Assembly (NCBI GenBank): GCA_016868195.1
Contig: VGHQ01000001.1
Coordinates: 62,001 to 126,000 of the forward strand
Source of the DNA: Betaproteobacteria bacterium
GTDB taxonomy: Bacteria; Pseudomonadota; Gammaproteobacteria; Burkholderiales; Methylophilaceae
Length of the DNA: 64,000 nucleotides
Direction: 5' to 3'
Positions 57,580-64,000 of the stretch are shown piece by piece. A model generated the notes under the pieces. That model did not search any database and was not told the origin of the DNA. It saw only the letters and a program-made list of their open reading frames with translations. The position numbers and the translations under genes are program-made. How positions within the stretch are numbered: position 1 is the stretch's first letter; every line of letters begins with the position of its first letter.

Positions 57580-58032
57580 ATGTTAATGAACGAGAATCAT
57601 CATCAATCTGGCAAGCAAAAAGAAGGGAATATTATAGGGTTTGATTTTGGACAAAAGCGCATAGGCGTTGCAATTGGAAACAATATATCCAAGACAGCCC
57701 AGACCTTAGTCACCATTGACTCTTCATCGAATAATCAAAAATTTGAAGCAATACAAAAAATTATAGAAGAATGGCAACCGATCTCTATCGTCGTTGGCGT
57801 TCCATTTAATGTAGATGGCTCTGAACATAAAGTCACAAATCTATCTAAAAAATTTGCTAAACAGCTAGAACAAAAATATTCATTACCGACTCATCTTATT
57901 GACGAACGCTACACTTCGATTGAAGCTAATCATGAAATTAAAGATAAAAAAATTGATTTAAAGAAAAAGAAACTTTTAATTGATCAAATAGCTGCAAAAA
58001 TTATTTTACAATCTTATCTTGATCAAATTTAA
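57580..58032 (+). CDS. ruvX: Holliday junction resolvase-like protein RuvX/YqgF
   Basis: A 150-residue RNase-H-fold nuclease implicated in 16S rRNA 5' maturation (E. coli YqgF) and formerly proposed as a Holliday junction resolvase. IIGFDFGQKRIGVAIGN carries the first metal Asp, VVGVPFNVDGSEH the substrate loop and LIDERYTSIEA the second acidic site. The first residues MLMNENHHQSGKQKEG are poorly conserved; the internal ATG at 57586 could be the true start. It opens a plus-strand run with pyrR, pyrB and the pyrC-like gene. Confidence 0.93.
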   Translation: MLMNENHHQSGKQKEGNIIGFDFGQKRIGVAIGNNISKTAQTLVTIDSSSNNQKFEAIQKIIEEWQPISIVVGVPFNVDGSEHKVTNLSKKFAKQLEQKYSLPTHLIDERYTSIEANHEIKDKKIDLKKKKLLIDQIAAKIILQSYLDQI

Positions 58033-58039
58033 CTAAAAA

Positions 58040-58540
58040 ATGACCCTACCTAACGCAGAAAAACTCGTAGAAATCTTAAAAAATAAAATCAATGAAATAA
58101 TTGATGACAAGACTGTTCTCATTGGCGTTCAGCGTGGTGGAGAACTTATTCTTCAAAGGATTTTGCCTGGTTTAAAAGATACTGTCGCAACAGGTTCGAT
58201 TGATACCTCGTTTTATAGGGATGATTTTTCAAGTCGCGGATTGAAAGTTAAAAATAAGCCATCAAAAATTGATACAGAAATTAATGATAAGCATATTATT
58301 CTTATTGATGATGTATTTTCTACTGGAAGAACTGTCCGTGCTGCTATGAATGAAATTTTTGACTATGGAAGACCTGCAAAAATTACATTAGCTGTTTTGA
58401 TCGATCGTAATGAGCAAGAACTTCCGATTGCCCCTCAGATTTATATTGAAAAAATTAGTCTAAGTAAAAATCAACATTTAGAGCTTGGATTAGATGAAAA
58501 TAAAAAATTTATCTTTCAGCTAAAGGATTCTCATGTTTAA
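58040..58540 (+). CDS. pyrR: PyrR uracil phosphoribosyltransferase/regulatory protein
   Basis: A 166-residue PRPP-binding protein of the PyrR type. [20 protein letters not shown] is the PRPP loop; [16 protein letters not shown] and DTSFYRDDF are PyrR-typical. In Bacillus it binds pyr mRNA to cause attenuation; in many proteobacteria the regulatory role is less certain and it may act as uracil phosphoribosyltransferase. It overlaps pyrB by 8 bases. Confidence 0.93.
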   Translation: MTLPNAEKLVEILKNKINEIIDDKTVLIGVQRGGELILQRILPGLKDTVATGSIDTSFYRDDFSSRGLKVKNKPSKIDTEINDKHIILIDDVFSTGRTVRAAMNEIFDYGRPAKITLAVLIDRNEQELPIAPQIYIEKISLSKNQHLELGLDENKKFIFQLKDSHV

Positions 58541-59486
58541 TCCTCAGTTGAATAGCAAAGGCAATTTAAACCATCTTCTATCTATTGAAGGTTTATCTAA
58601 AGAAAAAATTATTCAAATATTGGATACGGCAGAGTCATTTTTAAAGATAGGTGAGAGAGATGTTAAAAAAGTACCTATATTAAGAGGAAAAACAGTATGT
58701 AATGTTTTCTTCGAAAATAGCACAAGAACAAGAACCACTTTTGAAATTGCCGCCAAAAGACTTTCTGCTGATGTCATTAATTTAAATGTAGCCACCTCGT
58801 CTCAATCTAAAGGTGAGACCATTTTAGACACGATTAATAATTTAATTGCCATGAATGCAGATGTTTTTGTTGTAAGACATTCATCATCCGGCGCCGCACA
58901 TTTTATTGCGACACATGTAAAGCCGAATATCCATATTATTAATGCAGGTGATGGGAATCACTCTCATCCCACCCAGGGATTGCTAGACGCTTTTACAATC
59001 AGAAAATATAAAACTAACTTTAATAAGTTAAAAGTAGCCATTGTGGGAGACATTTTGCATTCTAGAGTTGCTCGATCCAACATTCATGCATTAAATATAC
59101 TTGGCGTTCCTGAAATTAGAGTGATTGCTCCTAAAACATTACTTCCTTACGAGATTGAAAAATTAGGGGTACACGTGTTTCATGATATTGATAAAGGGCT
59201 TAAGGATGCAGATGTCATTATGATGTTAAGGATTCAAAATGAGAGAATGGATGGTGTCATGCTTCCTTCCCAAGAAGAATATTTTAAAACTTACGGATTA
59301 AATCAAACGCGTCTGGACTTAGCAAAAAAAGATGCAATAGTTATGCACCCAGGCCCAATGAATAGAGGTGTAGAAATAGATTCAGCGGTTGCGGATAGTG
59401 ATCAATCCGTTATCCTTCCCCAAGTTACTTTTGGAATTGCAGTGAGAATGGCTGTGATGGCAATTTTGGCGGGACAACACTCATGA
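58533..59486 (+). CDS. pyrB: Aspartate carbamoyltransferase catalytic subunit
   Basis: Forms carbamoyl aspartate in pyrimidine synthesis. The 317-residue protein has [17 protein letters not shown] (carbamoyl phosphate motif, usually STRTRTSFE), [18 protein letters not shown] and [13 protein letters not shown]. Its overlap with the pyrC-like gene (ATGA) and the defective state of that neighbour suggest the Pseudomonas-type dodecamer of PyrB with an inactive dihydroorotase. Confidence 0.96.
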   Translation: MFNPQLNSKGNLNHLLSIEGLSKEKIIQILDTAESFLKIGERDVKKVPILRGKTVCNVFFENSTRTRTTFEIAAKRLSADVINLNVATSSQSKGETILDTINNLIAMNADVFVVRHSSSGAAHFIATHVKPNIHIINAGDGNHSHPTQGLLDAFTIRKYKTNFNKLKVAIVGDILHSRVARSNIHALNILGVPEIRVIAPKTLLPYEIEKLGVHVFHDIDKGLKDADVIMMLRIQNERMDGVMLPSQEEYFKTYGLNQTRLDLAKKDAIVMHPGPMNRGVEIDSAVADSDQSVILPQVTFGIAVRMAVMAILAGQHS

Positions 59487-60760
59487 GTATTTTAATTAAA
59501 AATGGTCGTGTGATTGACCCAAAAAATAATATTGATGCAGATTTAGATATCTTGATTGCGGATAGGAAAATTGCAGAATTAAATAAAAATTTAGATCCAA
59601 AAAAAGCAACACAGATAATTGATGCCTCAAAAAAAATAGTTATGCCAGGCATTATAGATCTTCAATTGAATTTAAGAGAGCCTGGCAATCAATACAAATC
59701 GACATTAGAAAGTGAAATGAAAGCGGCAAATGCTGGTGGAATTACTGGCATGGTATGCCCCCCAGATACCACCCCTATTCTAGATGAGCCTGGTCTTGTA
59801 AAAATGCTAAAGAACAAATCTGAAGCTCTCAAATTAGGGAATGTTTACCCTCTTGGTGCGCTCACTCAAAAATTAAATGGAAAACTATTAACTGAAATAA
59901 ATGATTTATATGAATCAGGTTGCATTGGATTTTCTCAAGCAGAAAAACCTATCCAAGATACAGAGGTTCTATATAGATCATTTCAATATCTCTCAACGTT
60001 TAATCTCAAAGCTTTTTTAAGGGCTGAAGATGCCTATTTATCAGAAAAAGGCATTATAAATGCAGGTGAAATTTCGACTCGACTTGGACTAAAGGGCATT
60101 CAAAGTATCAGTGAAACCACCGCTATTAATAAAATATTAGAAATAGCGGACTTAACTAAAACTAAAGTTCATTTAAATAAAATATCAACAGCTGAAGGAT
60201 TAAATTTAATAAAAATAGCTAAAAAAAATGGTATCAATGTAACTTGCGATGTTTCTATCCACCAAATTTTTCTTACAGATAATGATATTGGCTTCTTTAA
60301 CACAAACTGTTTTTTAAAGCCTCCTTTAAGGAAAGAATTTGATCGAGTAAAAATTATTGAGTCAATTATTGATGGTACAATTGATGCAATATGCTCAGAT
60401 CATTCTCCGGTAAATGAAGATAATAAATTAAAACCTTTCGCAGAATCGGAATATGGTGCATCAAGCGCAGAGCTTCTCATGCCACTTATATTCAAGCTTT
60501 CTGATGAAAATAAAATAGATTTAAGTTTGCTGATTAACAAAATAACTTATCAGCCCTCAAACATTCTAGAAATTAATAAAGGAAATCTCTCAATAAATTC
60601 GGGAGCTGATATTTGTATATTTGATCCTGAACATCCATGGGAAATAAATTCAAAAACTTTGATTAGTGAAGGTAAAAATACACCATTTTTGAACCAAAAT
60701 TTAACCGGAAAAGTATCAAGTACTATTTTTAACGGCAATATTGTCTTTAATGGTCACTAG
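59483..60760 (+). CDS. Dihydroorotase-like protein, probably inactive (PyrC')
   Basis: A 425-residue amidohydrolase-fold protein. Several metal ligands of active dihydroorotase are missing: the HxH at the start of the barrel is replaced in [13 protein letters not shown] (Gln61, Asn63), and the His of the HxED region reads LRAED. Other blocks ([19 protein letters not shown]) keep their His or Asp. This pattern matches the structural, non-catalytic PyrC' that stabilises PyrB in Pseudomonas. An active PyrC must then be encoded elsewhere. It ends the ruvX-pyrRB run; no terminator is visible after it. Confidence 0.88.
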   Translation: MSILIKNGRVIDPKNNIDADLDILIADRKIAELNKNLDPKKATQIIDASKKIVMPGIIDLQLNLREPGNQYKSTLESEMKAANAGGITGMVCPPDTTPILDEPGLVKMLKNKSEALKLGNVYPLGALTQKLNGKLLTEINDLYESGCIGFSQAEKPIQDTEVLYRSFQYLSTFNLKAFLRAEDAYLSEKGIINAGEISTRLGLKGIQSISETTAINKILEIADLTKTKVHLNKISTAEGLNLIKIAKKNGINVTCDVSIHQIFLTDNDIGFFNTNCFLKPPLRKEFDRVKIIESIIDGTIDAICSDHSPVNEDNKLKPFAESEYGASSAELLMPLIFKLSDENKIDLSLLINKITYQPSNILEINKGNLSINSGADICIFDPEHPWEINSKTLISEGKNTPFLNQNLTGKVSSTIFNGNIVFNGH

Positions 60761-60832
60761 CAATTTTAAAAAGCCAAATAAAAAGAGTAAATTTATCGTT
60801 CAAATTTATATCAAAATAATTACAATAAAAAC

Positions 60833-60861
60833 TTGACTAGCTTTAAAAACAAGTCCATATT
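60833..60861 (+). promoter_or_regulatory. Probable promoter of the histone-H1-like gene
   Basis: TTGACT (60833-60838) and CATATT (60856-60861) are 17 bases apart. The -35 is strong, the -10 weaker (CATATT; alternative TATTTA at 60858, spacing 19). It lies 55 bases before the ATG. GGAG 9 bases before the ATG is the ribosome binding site. Confidence 0.5.
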
Positions 60862-60915
60862 TACACTTGCACTTGCAGTAAAAAAAATTTTTTTTATTCT
60901 TTGGAGCCTTTTTAA

Positions 60916-61227
60916 ATGATCAAAAAATTAATTTCAGCAATTTTTGGTTCTTCTAAACCAGCAGAAACTAATAGTACGCTTCCAGCAACAATTTCAAGAC
61001 CCTCAACATCGGTTAGCGCTAAGAAAAAACCAGCAGCTAAGAAAAAACCAGCAGCTAAAAGAAAACCAGCAGCTAAGAAAAAACCAGCAGCTAAAAGAAA
61101 ACCAGCAGCTAAGAAAAAACCAGCAGCTAAGAAAAAACCAGCAGCTAAGAAAAAACCAGCAGCTAAGAAAAAACCAGCAGCTAAGAAAAAACCAGCAGCT
61201 AAAAGAAAACCAGCAGCTAAGAAATAA
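60916..61227 (+). CDS. Histone H1-like Lys/Ala/Pro-rich repeat protein
   Basis: A 103-residue, extremely basic protein. Residues 1-35 (MIKKLISAIFGSSKPAETN and a Ser/Thr-rich stretch) form a distinct head; the remainder is eleven units of KKKPAA or KRKPAA plus a final KK. This composition is like the C-terminal tails of eukaryotic H1 and of bacterial AlgP/BpH1-type proteins, which bind DNA. Nucleoid binding is inferred; no folded domain is evident. It has its own promoter-like sequence, a GGAG ribosome binding site and two terminators, so it is probably a single-gene, well-expressed unit. Confidence 0.88.
   Translation: MIKKLISAIFGSSKPAETNSTLPATISRPSTSVSAKKKPAAKKKPAAKRKPAAKKKPAAKRKPAAKKKPAAKKKPAAKKKPAAKKKPAAKKKPAAKRKPAAKK
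61021..61218 (+). repeat. Eleven tandem 18-bp units within the H1-like gene
   Basis: Units are AAGAAAAAACCAGCAGCT (eight copies) or AAAAGAAAACCAGCAGCT (three copies: units 3, 5 and 11). All use the same codons for Pro-Ala-Ala, with no other variation. The array is in frame, so unit gain or loss leaves the reading frame intact. Confidence 0.97.
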
Positions 61228-61231
61228 TCTT

Positions 61232-61256
61232 AACGGGACTTTAGGTCCCGTTTTTA
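61232..61256 (+). terminator. Intrinsic terminator 1 of the H1-like gene
   Basis: AACGGGAC/GTCCCGTT with loop TTTAG, followed by TTT. The 8-bp stem is perfect and begins 4 bases after the stop codon. Confidence 0.9.
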
Positions 61257-61286
61257 TTAGCAAGTTCTTTGTTGCTAAATACAATA

Positions 61287-61320
61287 AAACCAAGCAAACT
61301 TCAATTTTGCTTGGTTTTTT
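61287..61320 (+). terminator. Intrinsic terminator 2 of the H1-like gene
   Basis: AAACCAAGCAAA/TTTGCTTGGTTT with loop CTTCAAT and trailing T-run. The 12-bp perfect stem lies 31 bases after the first terminator and 11 bases before yggS. Confidence 0.92.
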
Positions 61321-61330
61321 TATTTAATTA

Positions 61331-62047
61331 ATGTCTTTAATCTCCCAAAATATCTCTCAAATTCATGATGGCATTCAAGAAGCTTCTGCTACTGATGCTT
61401 CCCCTGAAAAAATTACTTTAGTAGCCGTGAGCAAAGGTCAGAACTTTAATAAAATTATCGAGGCTTTTGATGTGGGCGTTTTGAATTTTGGGGAAAATTA
61501 CCTTCAAGAAGCGCTCGATAAAAAAAAGCAGCTAGAAAAATTTCCAATTCAATGGCATTTTTTGGGGCCAATTCAAAGCAATAAATGCAAACTTATTGCA
61601 GAAAATTTTAATTGGGTACATAGCGTTGATAGATTAAAAGTTATGAAATTGCTTAACGATAATAGGCCTTTAAACCTCCCTCCTTTAAATATTTGCATCC
61701 AAATTAATACCAGCGGAGAAAAAACTAAAAGTGGCATCCCTATTAAAGATGTAAAAGCACATTTATCAGAGTTAATTCAAGCACTCAAAGAACTTCCCAA
61801 GCTTAAACTAAGAGGTATTATGTCTATACCCTCTAATACAAAAGATACCAAACAAGTGATTGATGAATTTAAGGCTATGCATATACTTTATAGCGAACTC
61901 AAGAATGAAATTGCTACCATTGATACCCTGTCTATGGGAATGTCGAGTGACTTTAAACTAGCAATTGAATATGGTTCAAATCTTGTTAGAATTGGAACCG
62001 CTATTTTTGGAGCGCGTGCCGTAAAAACTCAAGGGGACGATAATTGA
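61331..62047 (+). CDS. yggS: Pyridoxal 5'-phosphate homeostasis protein YggS
   Basis: A 238-residue PLP-binding protein that buffers PLP and affects amino acid metabolism. LVAVSKGQNFNKI carries the PLP lysine; FGENYLQEALDKK, WHFLGPIQSNKCK and SMGMSSDFKLAIEYGSNLVRIGTAIFG are the family blocks. It overlaps proC by TTGA, a widely conserved yggS-proC pairing. The start lies 11 bases after a strong terminator, so its promoter must overlap that region or transcription must read through. Confidence 0.95.
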   Translation: MSLISQNISQIHDGIQEASATDASPEKITLVAVSKGQNFNKIIEAFDVGVLNFGENYLQEALDKKKQLEKFPIQWHFLGPIQSNKCKLIAENFNWVHSVDRLKVMKLLNDNRPLNLPPLNICIQINTSGEKTKSGIPIKDVKAHLSELIQALKELPKLKLRGIMSIPSNTKDTKQVIDEFKAMHILYSELKNEIATIDTLSMGMSSDFKLAIEYGSNLVRIGTAIFGARAVKTQGDDN

Positions 62048-62847
62048 ATATTTGCTTTTTAGGTGGTGGAAATATGGCTTCTGCTATGATTAGCGGCCTA
62101 TTAAACAAAAACTATTCCCCTGAGCTTATTCGAGTCATTGAATCTGATAGCAAAAAGAGATTGGATATTAAAACCAAATTTAATATTTTCTCAGAAGCAG
62201 AATTTAAGAAAATAAATGAAGATGAAATTATTGTACTTGCAGTTAAACCTCAACAAACTGAATCTCTTCTCAAATCAATATCTCATCAAATTTCGCAACA
62301 AATTATTTTATCGATTGCCGCAGGTATTCAAATAAAATCTATTGAAAAATGGACGAATGGACATAAAAACATTGTCCGCTCTATGCCTAACATGTGCGCT
62401 CAAATTCAACTTGGCATTACAGCTCTTTTTACCCAAGAAACATTAGATAAAAAAAATAAAATGGCCATAGAAGAAATTGCAGGTGCTATTGGAAATTTTA
62501 TATGGCTGGATGATGAATCTAAACTGGATGCAGTTACAGCTATTTCAGGAAGCGGCCCTGCTTATGTATTTTATTTCCTTAATGCATTCATTGAAGCAGC
62601 TATCAAATTAGGTTTATCAAGAAATGAAGCTGAGAATTTATGCAGCAAAACCATGCTTGGCGCATCTCATTTGGCCAAAGACCAACTAAATAATCTTCAA
62701 AATTTAATTACATCGGTAGCTTCAAAAGGTGGCACGACAGAAGAGGGATTAAATCAACTCGAGTCAAATAAATTAGATGAAGCACTTTTAAAAGCAACGC
62801 GAGCTGCATATGAAAGATCGAAAAAACTTGGCTCAGAATTTAATTAA
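62044..62847 (+). CDS. proC: Pyrroline-5-carboxylate reductase
   Basis: Last step of proline synthesis. The 267-residue protein has FLGGGNMASAMISGLL (NADPH loop), VLAVKPQQ, VRSMPNMCAQI and AISGSGPAYVFYFLNAF, all diagnostic. TTG start overlapping the yggS stop. mnmA begins 4 bases after its stop. Confidence 0.96.
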   Translation: MNICFLGGGNMASAMISGLLNKNYSPELIRVIESDSKKRLDIKTKFNIFSEAEFKKINEDEIIVLAVKPQQTESLLKSISHQISQQIILSIAAGIQIKSIEKWTNGHKNIVRSMPNMCAQIQLGITALFTQETLDKKNKMAIEEIAGAIGNFIWLDDESKLDAVTAISGSGPAYVFYFLNAFIEAAIKLGLSRNEAENLCSKTMLGASHLAKDQLNNLQNLITSVASKGGTTEEGLNQLESNKLDEALLKATRAAYERSKKLGSEFN

Positions 62848-62851
62848 TTAA

Positions 62852-63979
62852 ATGAAAAATAATACAGTGATTGTAGGTTTATCTGGCGGCGTTGATTCTT
62901 CAGTGACTGCTTTGCTTTTAAAAAATCAGGGGTACAAAGTCGTTGGGCTCTTCATGAAAAATTGGGAAGATGACGATGATGACGAGTATTGTTCAAGCAA
63001 ACAAGATCTTTTAGACGCAGTATCTGTTGCCGATAAAATCGGCATTGATATTGAAGTCGTAAATTTCAGTAAAGAGTACAAAGAAAAAGTTTTTTCTGAG
63101 TTTATTAATGAAATTAAAAATGGCAGAACTCCGAATCCAGACATTTTATGTAATTCCGAAATTAAATTTAATGCATTTTTAAATCATGCCATTTCAATGG
63201 GTGCCGATAAAATTGCAACCGGGCATTACGCGCAAATTAAAGAAAATGATGGTCTATTTAGTCTGCTTAAAGCTGACGACTCAACTAAAGATCAAAGTTA
63301 TTTTCTATATCGACTCAACCAACACCAACTCTCAAAATCTATATTTCCTCTAGGCAACCTTCTTAAAAAAGATGTAAGAGAGATCGCCAAAAAAGAAGGT
63401 TTGCATAATAGTGAAAAAAAAGACTCAACTGGCATTTGTTTCATCGGTGAAAGGCCTTTTACTGAATTTTTAAATAAATATATAGAAAATTTGCCAGGGC
63501 CCATTAAAGACGAGCATGGTAAAAAGTTGGCGGAACATACAGGCCTTATGTTTTATACGCTTGGTCAAAGACAAGGATTAGGGATTGGCGGCTCAAAAAC
63601 AAGCAATGGAGAACCTTGGTTTGTTGTTGAGAAAAATATTCAAGAAAATACTCTTATTGTTGCGCAAGGGCATGGGCATCCTCTTTTATTTAAAGATGGA
63701 TTAACTGCAAAGAAAACACATTGGATACATGGGGCTTTGCCAAAAAAACATTGGGTATACGGTGCTAAAACGAGATATCGTCAACCTGATGCTCCTTGCG
63801 AAATTGATGCAATTACCGATGACTCTATTGAGATATTCTTTGGGCAAAAACAATGGGCCATTACCCCTGGACAGTCGGTAGTAGTCTATGAAAGTAATGT
63901 TTGCTTAGGTGGAGCTATTATTGAAAATGCTATAGATAAGGCTCAGGTATCGTTTTCTGAAAAGACGGTCGCTGCATAA
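62852..63979 (+). CDS. mnmA: tRNA-specific 2-thiouridylase MnmA
   Basis: Thiolates U34 of Lys, Glu and Gln tRNAs. The 375-residue protein has the PP-loop [22 protein letters not shown] with the first catalytic Cys (near 100), and [12 protein letters not shown] with the second Cys (near 196). [10 protein letters not shown] and the C-terminal beta-barrel [18 protein letters not shown] complete it. The stop at 63977-63979 lies 21 bases before the window end. Confidence 0.97.
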   Translation: MKNNTVIVGLSGGVDSSVTALLLKNQGYKVVGLFMKNWEDDDDDEYCSSKQDLLDAVSVADKIGIDIEVVNFSKEYKEKVFSEFINEIKNGRTPNPDILCNSEIKFNAFLNHAISMGADKIATGHYAQIKENDGLFSLLKADDSTKDQSYFLYRLNQHQLSKSIFPLGNLLKKDVREIAKKEGLHNSEKKDSTGICFIGERPFTEFLNKYIENLPGPIKDEHGKKLAEHTGLMFYTLGQRQGLGIGGSKTSNGEPWFVVEKNIQENTLIVAQGHGHPLLFKDGLTAKKTHWIHGALPKKHWVYGAKTRYRQPDAPCEIDAITDDSIEIFFGQKQWAITPGQSVVVYESNVCLGGAIIENAIDKAQVSFSEKTVAA

Positions 63980-64000
63980 GCAATTCATAAAGATGATGTA

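Noticed and set aside
61021-61218. CRISPR array
   Set aside because: Contiguous 18-bp units without spacers, in frame within a coding gene; no cas genes in the window.
61003-61293. 96-residue antisense ORF (SCWFFL repeats)
   Set aside because: Shadow of the same tandem repeat; crosses both strands of terminator 1.
60944-61327. 127-residue ORF in the second frame of the H1-like repeat (KNQQL repeats)
   Set aside because: An 18-bp repeat without stops in one frame is stop-free in others too; the KKKPAA frame has the promoter-spaced ATG, a ribosome binding site and a sensible composition.

Overview
The window is an AT-rich, tightly packed stretch of bacterial chromosome holding housekeeping genes almost throughout. 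Gene order (uvrC-pgsA-tRNA Gly-Cys-Leu; dapD-arsC-like-dapE-prmB; trpS-scpA-scpB-rluB; lolC-lolD-exbB-exbD-msbA-lpxK-Trm112-kdsB; ruvX-pyrR-pyrB-pyrC-like) and the protein families point to a betaproteobacterium with a streamlined genome. The best guess is the Methylophilaceae (OM43 / Methylopumilus-like freshwater or marine methylotrophs). That placement is inference from gene content and base composition; the window contains no rRNA or methanol-oxidation gene to prove it. I see no phage, insertion sequence, integrase, CRISPR array or toxin-antitoxin pair. Most adjacent genes overlap by 1-28 bases or are separated by fewer than 30.

Layout. 1-6.8 kb (minus strand): the start of tpiA (cut by the window edge), recJ, an RpfE-like gene, tRNA-Leu/Cys/Gly, pgsA, uvrC, a 59-residue tautomerase absent from the ORF track, and a family-5-like uracil-DNA glycosylase. 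6.9-11.8 kb (plus): rlmJ, purB, wrbA, a DUF2069 membrane gene, surE, nlpD. 11.8-20.4 kb (mostly minus): thioredoxin, nitroreductase, then (plus) a PsiE-like gene and tadA ending in a bidirectional terminator, then (minus) a BI-1 family gene, nagZ, a queuosine-precursor transporter, an L,D-transpeptidase, rlmD, a PolB-like exonuclease, cysM and dsbB. 20.4-27.7 kb (plus): xseA, kup, an M48 lipoprotein protease, dapD, an ArsC/Spx-like gene, dapE, prmB. 27.6-32.8 kb (minus): rluB, scpB, scpA, trpS, an M50 protease, a PHP phosphoesterase. 32.8-43 kb (plus): yciB, yciI-like, bolA-like, a parvulin isomerase, a Fur-box-preceded feoAB pair, purL, a secreted ankyrin protein, a secreted beta-propeller and a DUF455 ferritin-like protein. 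43-48.9 kb: serB (minus), then sucC, sucD, a second secreted ankyrin protein, nadE and glnB. 48.9-55.7 kb (minus): kdsB, a Trm112-like gene, lpxK, msbA, exbD, exbB, lolD, lolC, i.e. lipid A/LPS and lipoprotein export. 55.7-64 kb (plus): ribE, ribBA-like, ruvX, pyrR, pyrB, a pyrC-like gene, a histone-H1-like repeat gene, yggS, proC, mnmA.

How they work together. The window carries DNA repair and recombination nucleases (recJ, uvrC, xseA, a UDG), rRNA/tRNA modification (rlmJ, rlmD, rluB, tadA, mnmA, prmB), purine and pyrimidine synthesis, lysine/diaminopimelate synthesis, cell envelope assembly, iron uptake and NAD/riboflavin synthesis.

I did not find a clear new multi-gene system. The most informative oddities are two enzymes whose usual labels would mislead: a dihydroorotase-like protein without its metal-binding His-x-His, and a RibBA-like protein without the GTP cyclohydrolase II zinc cysteines. 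Others are a Lys/Ala/Pro-rich H1-like protein built from eleven near-identical 18-bp units and closed by two strong terminators in tandem; two secreted ankyrin proteins inside housekeeping operons; a perfect 10-bp inverted repeat in the nitroreductase divergent promoter; and a terminator in the leader of the pyr operon.
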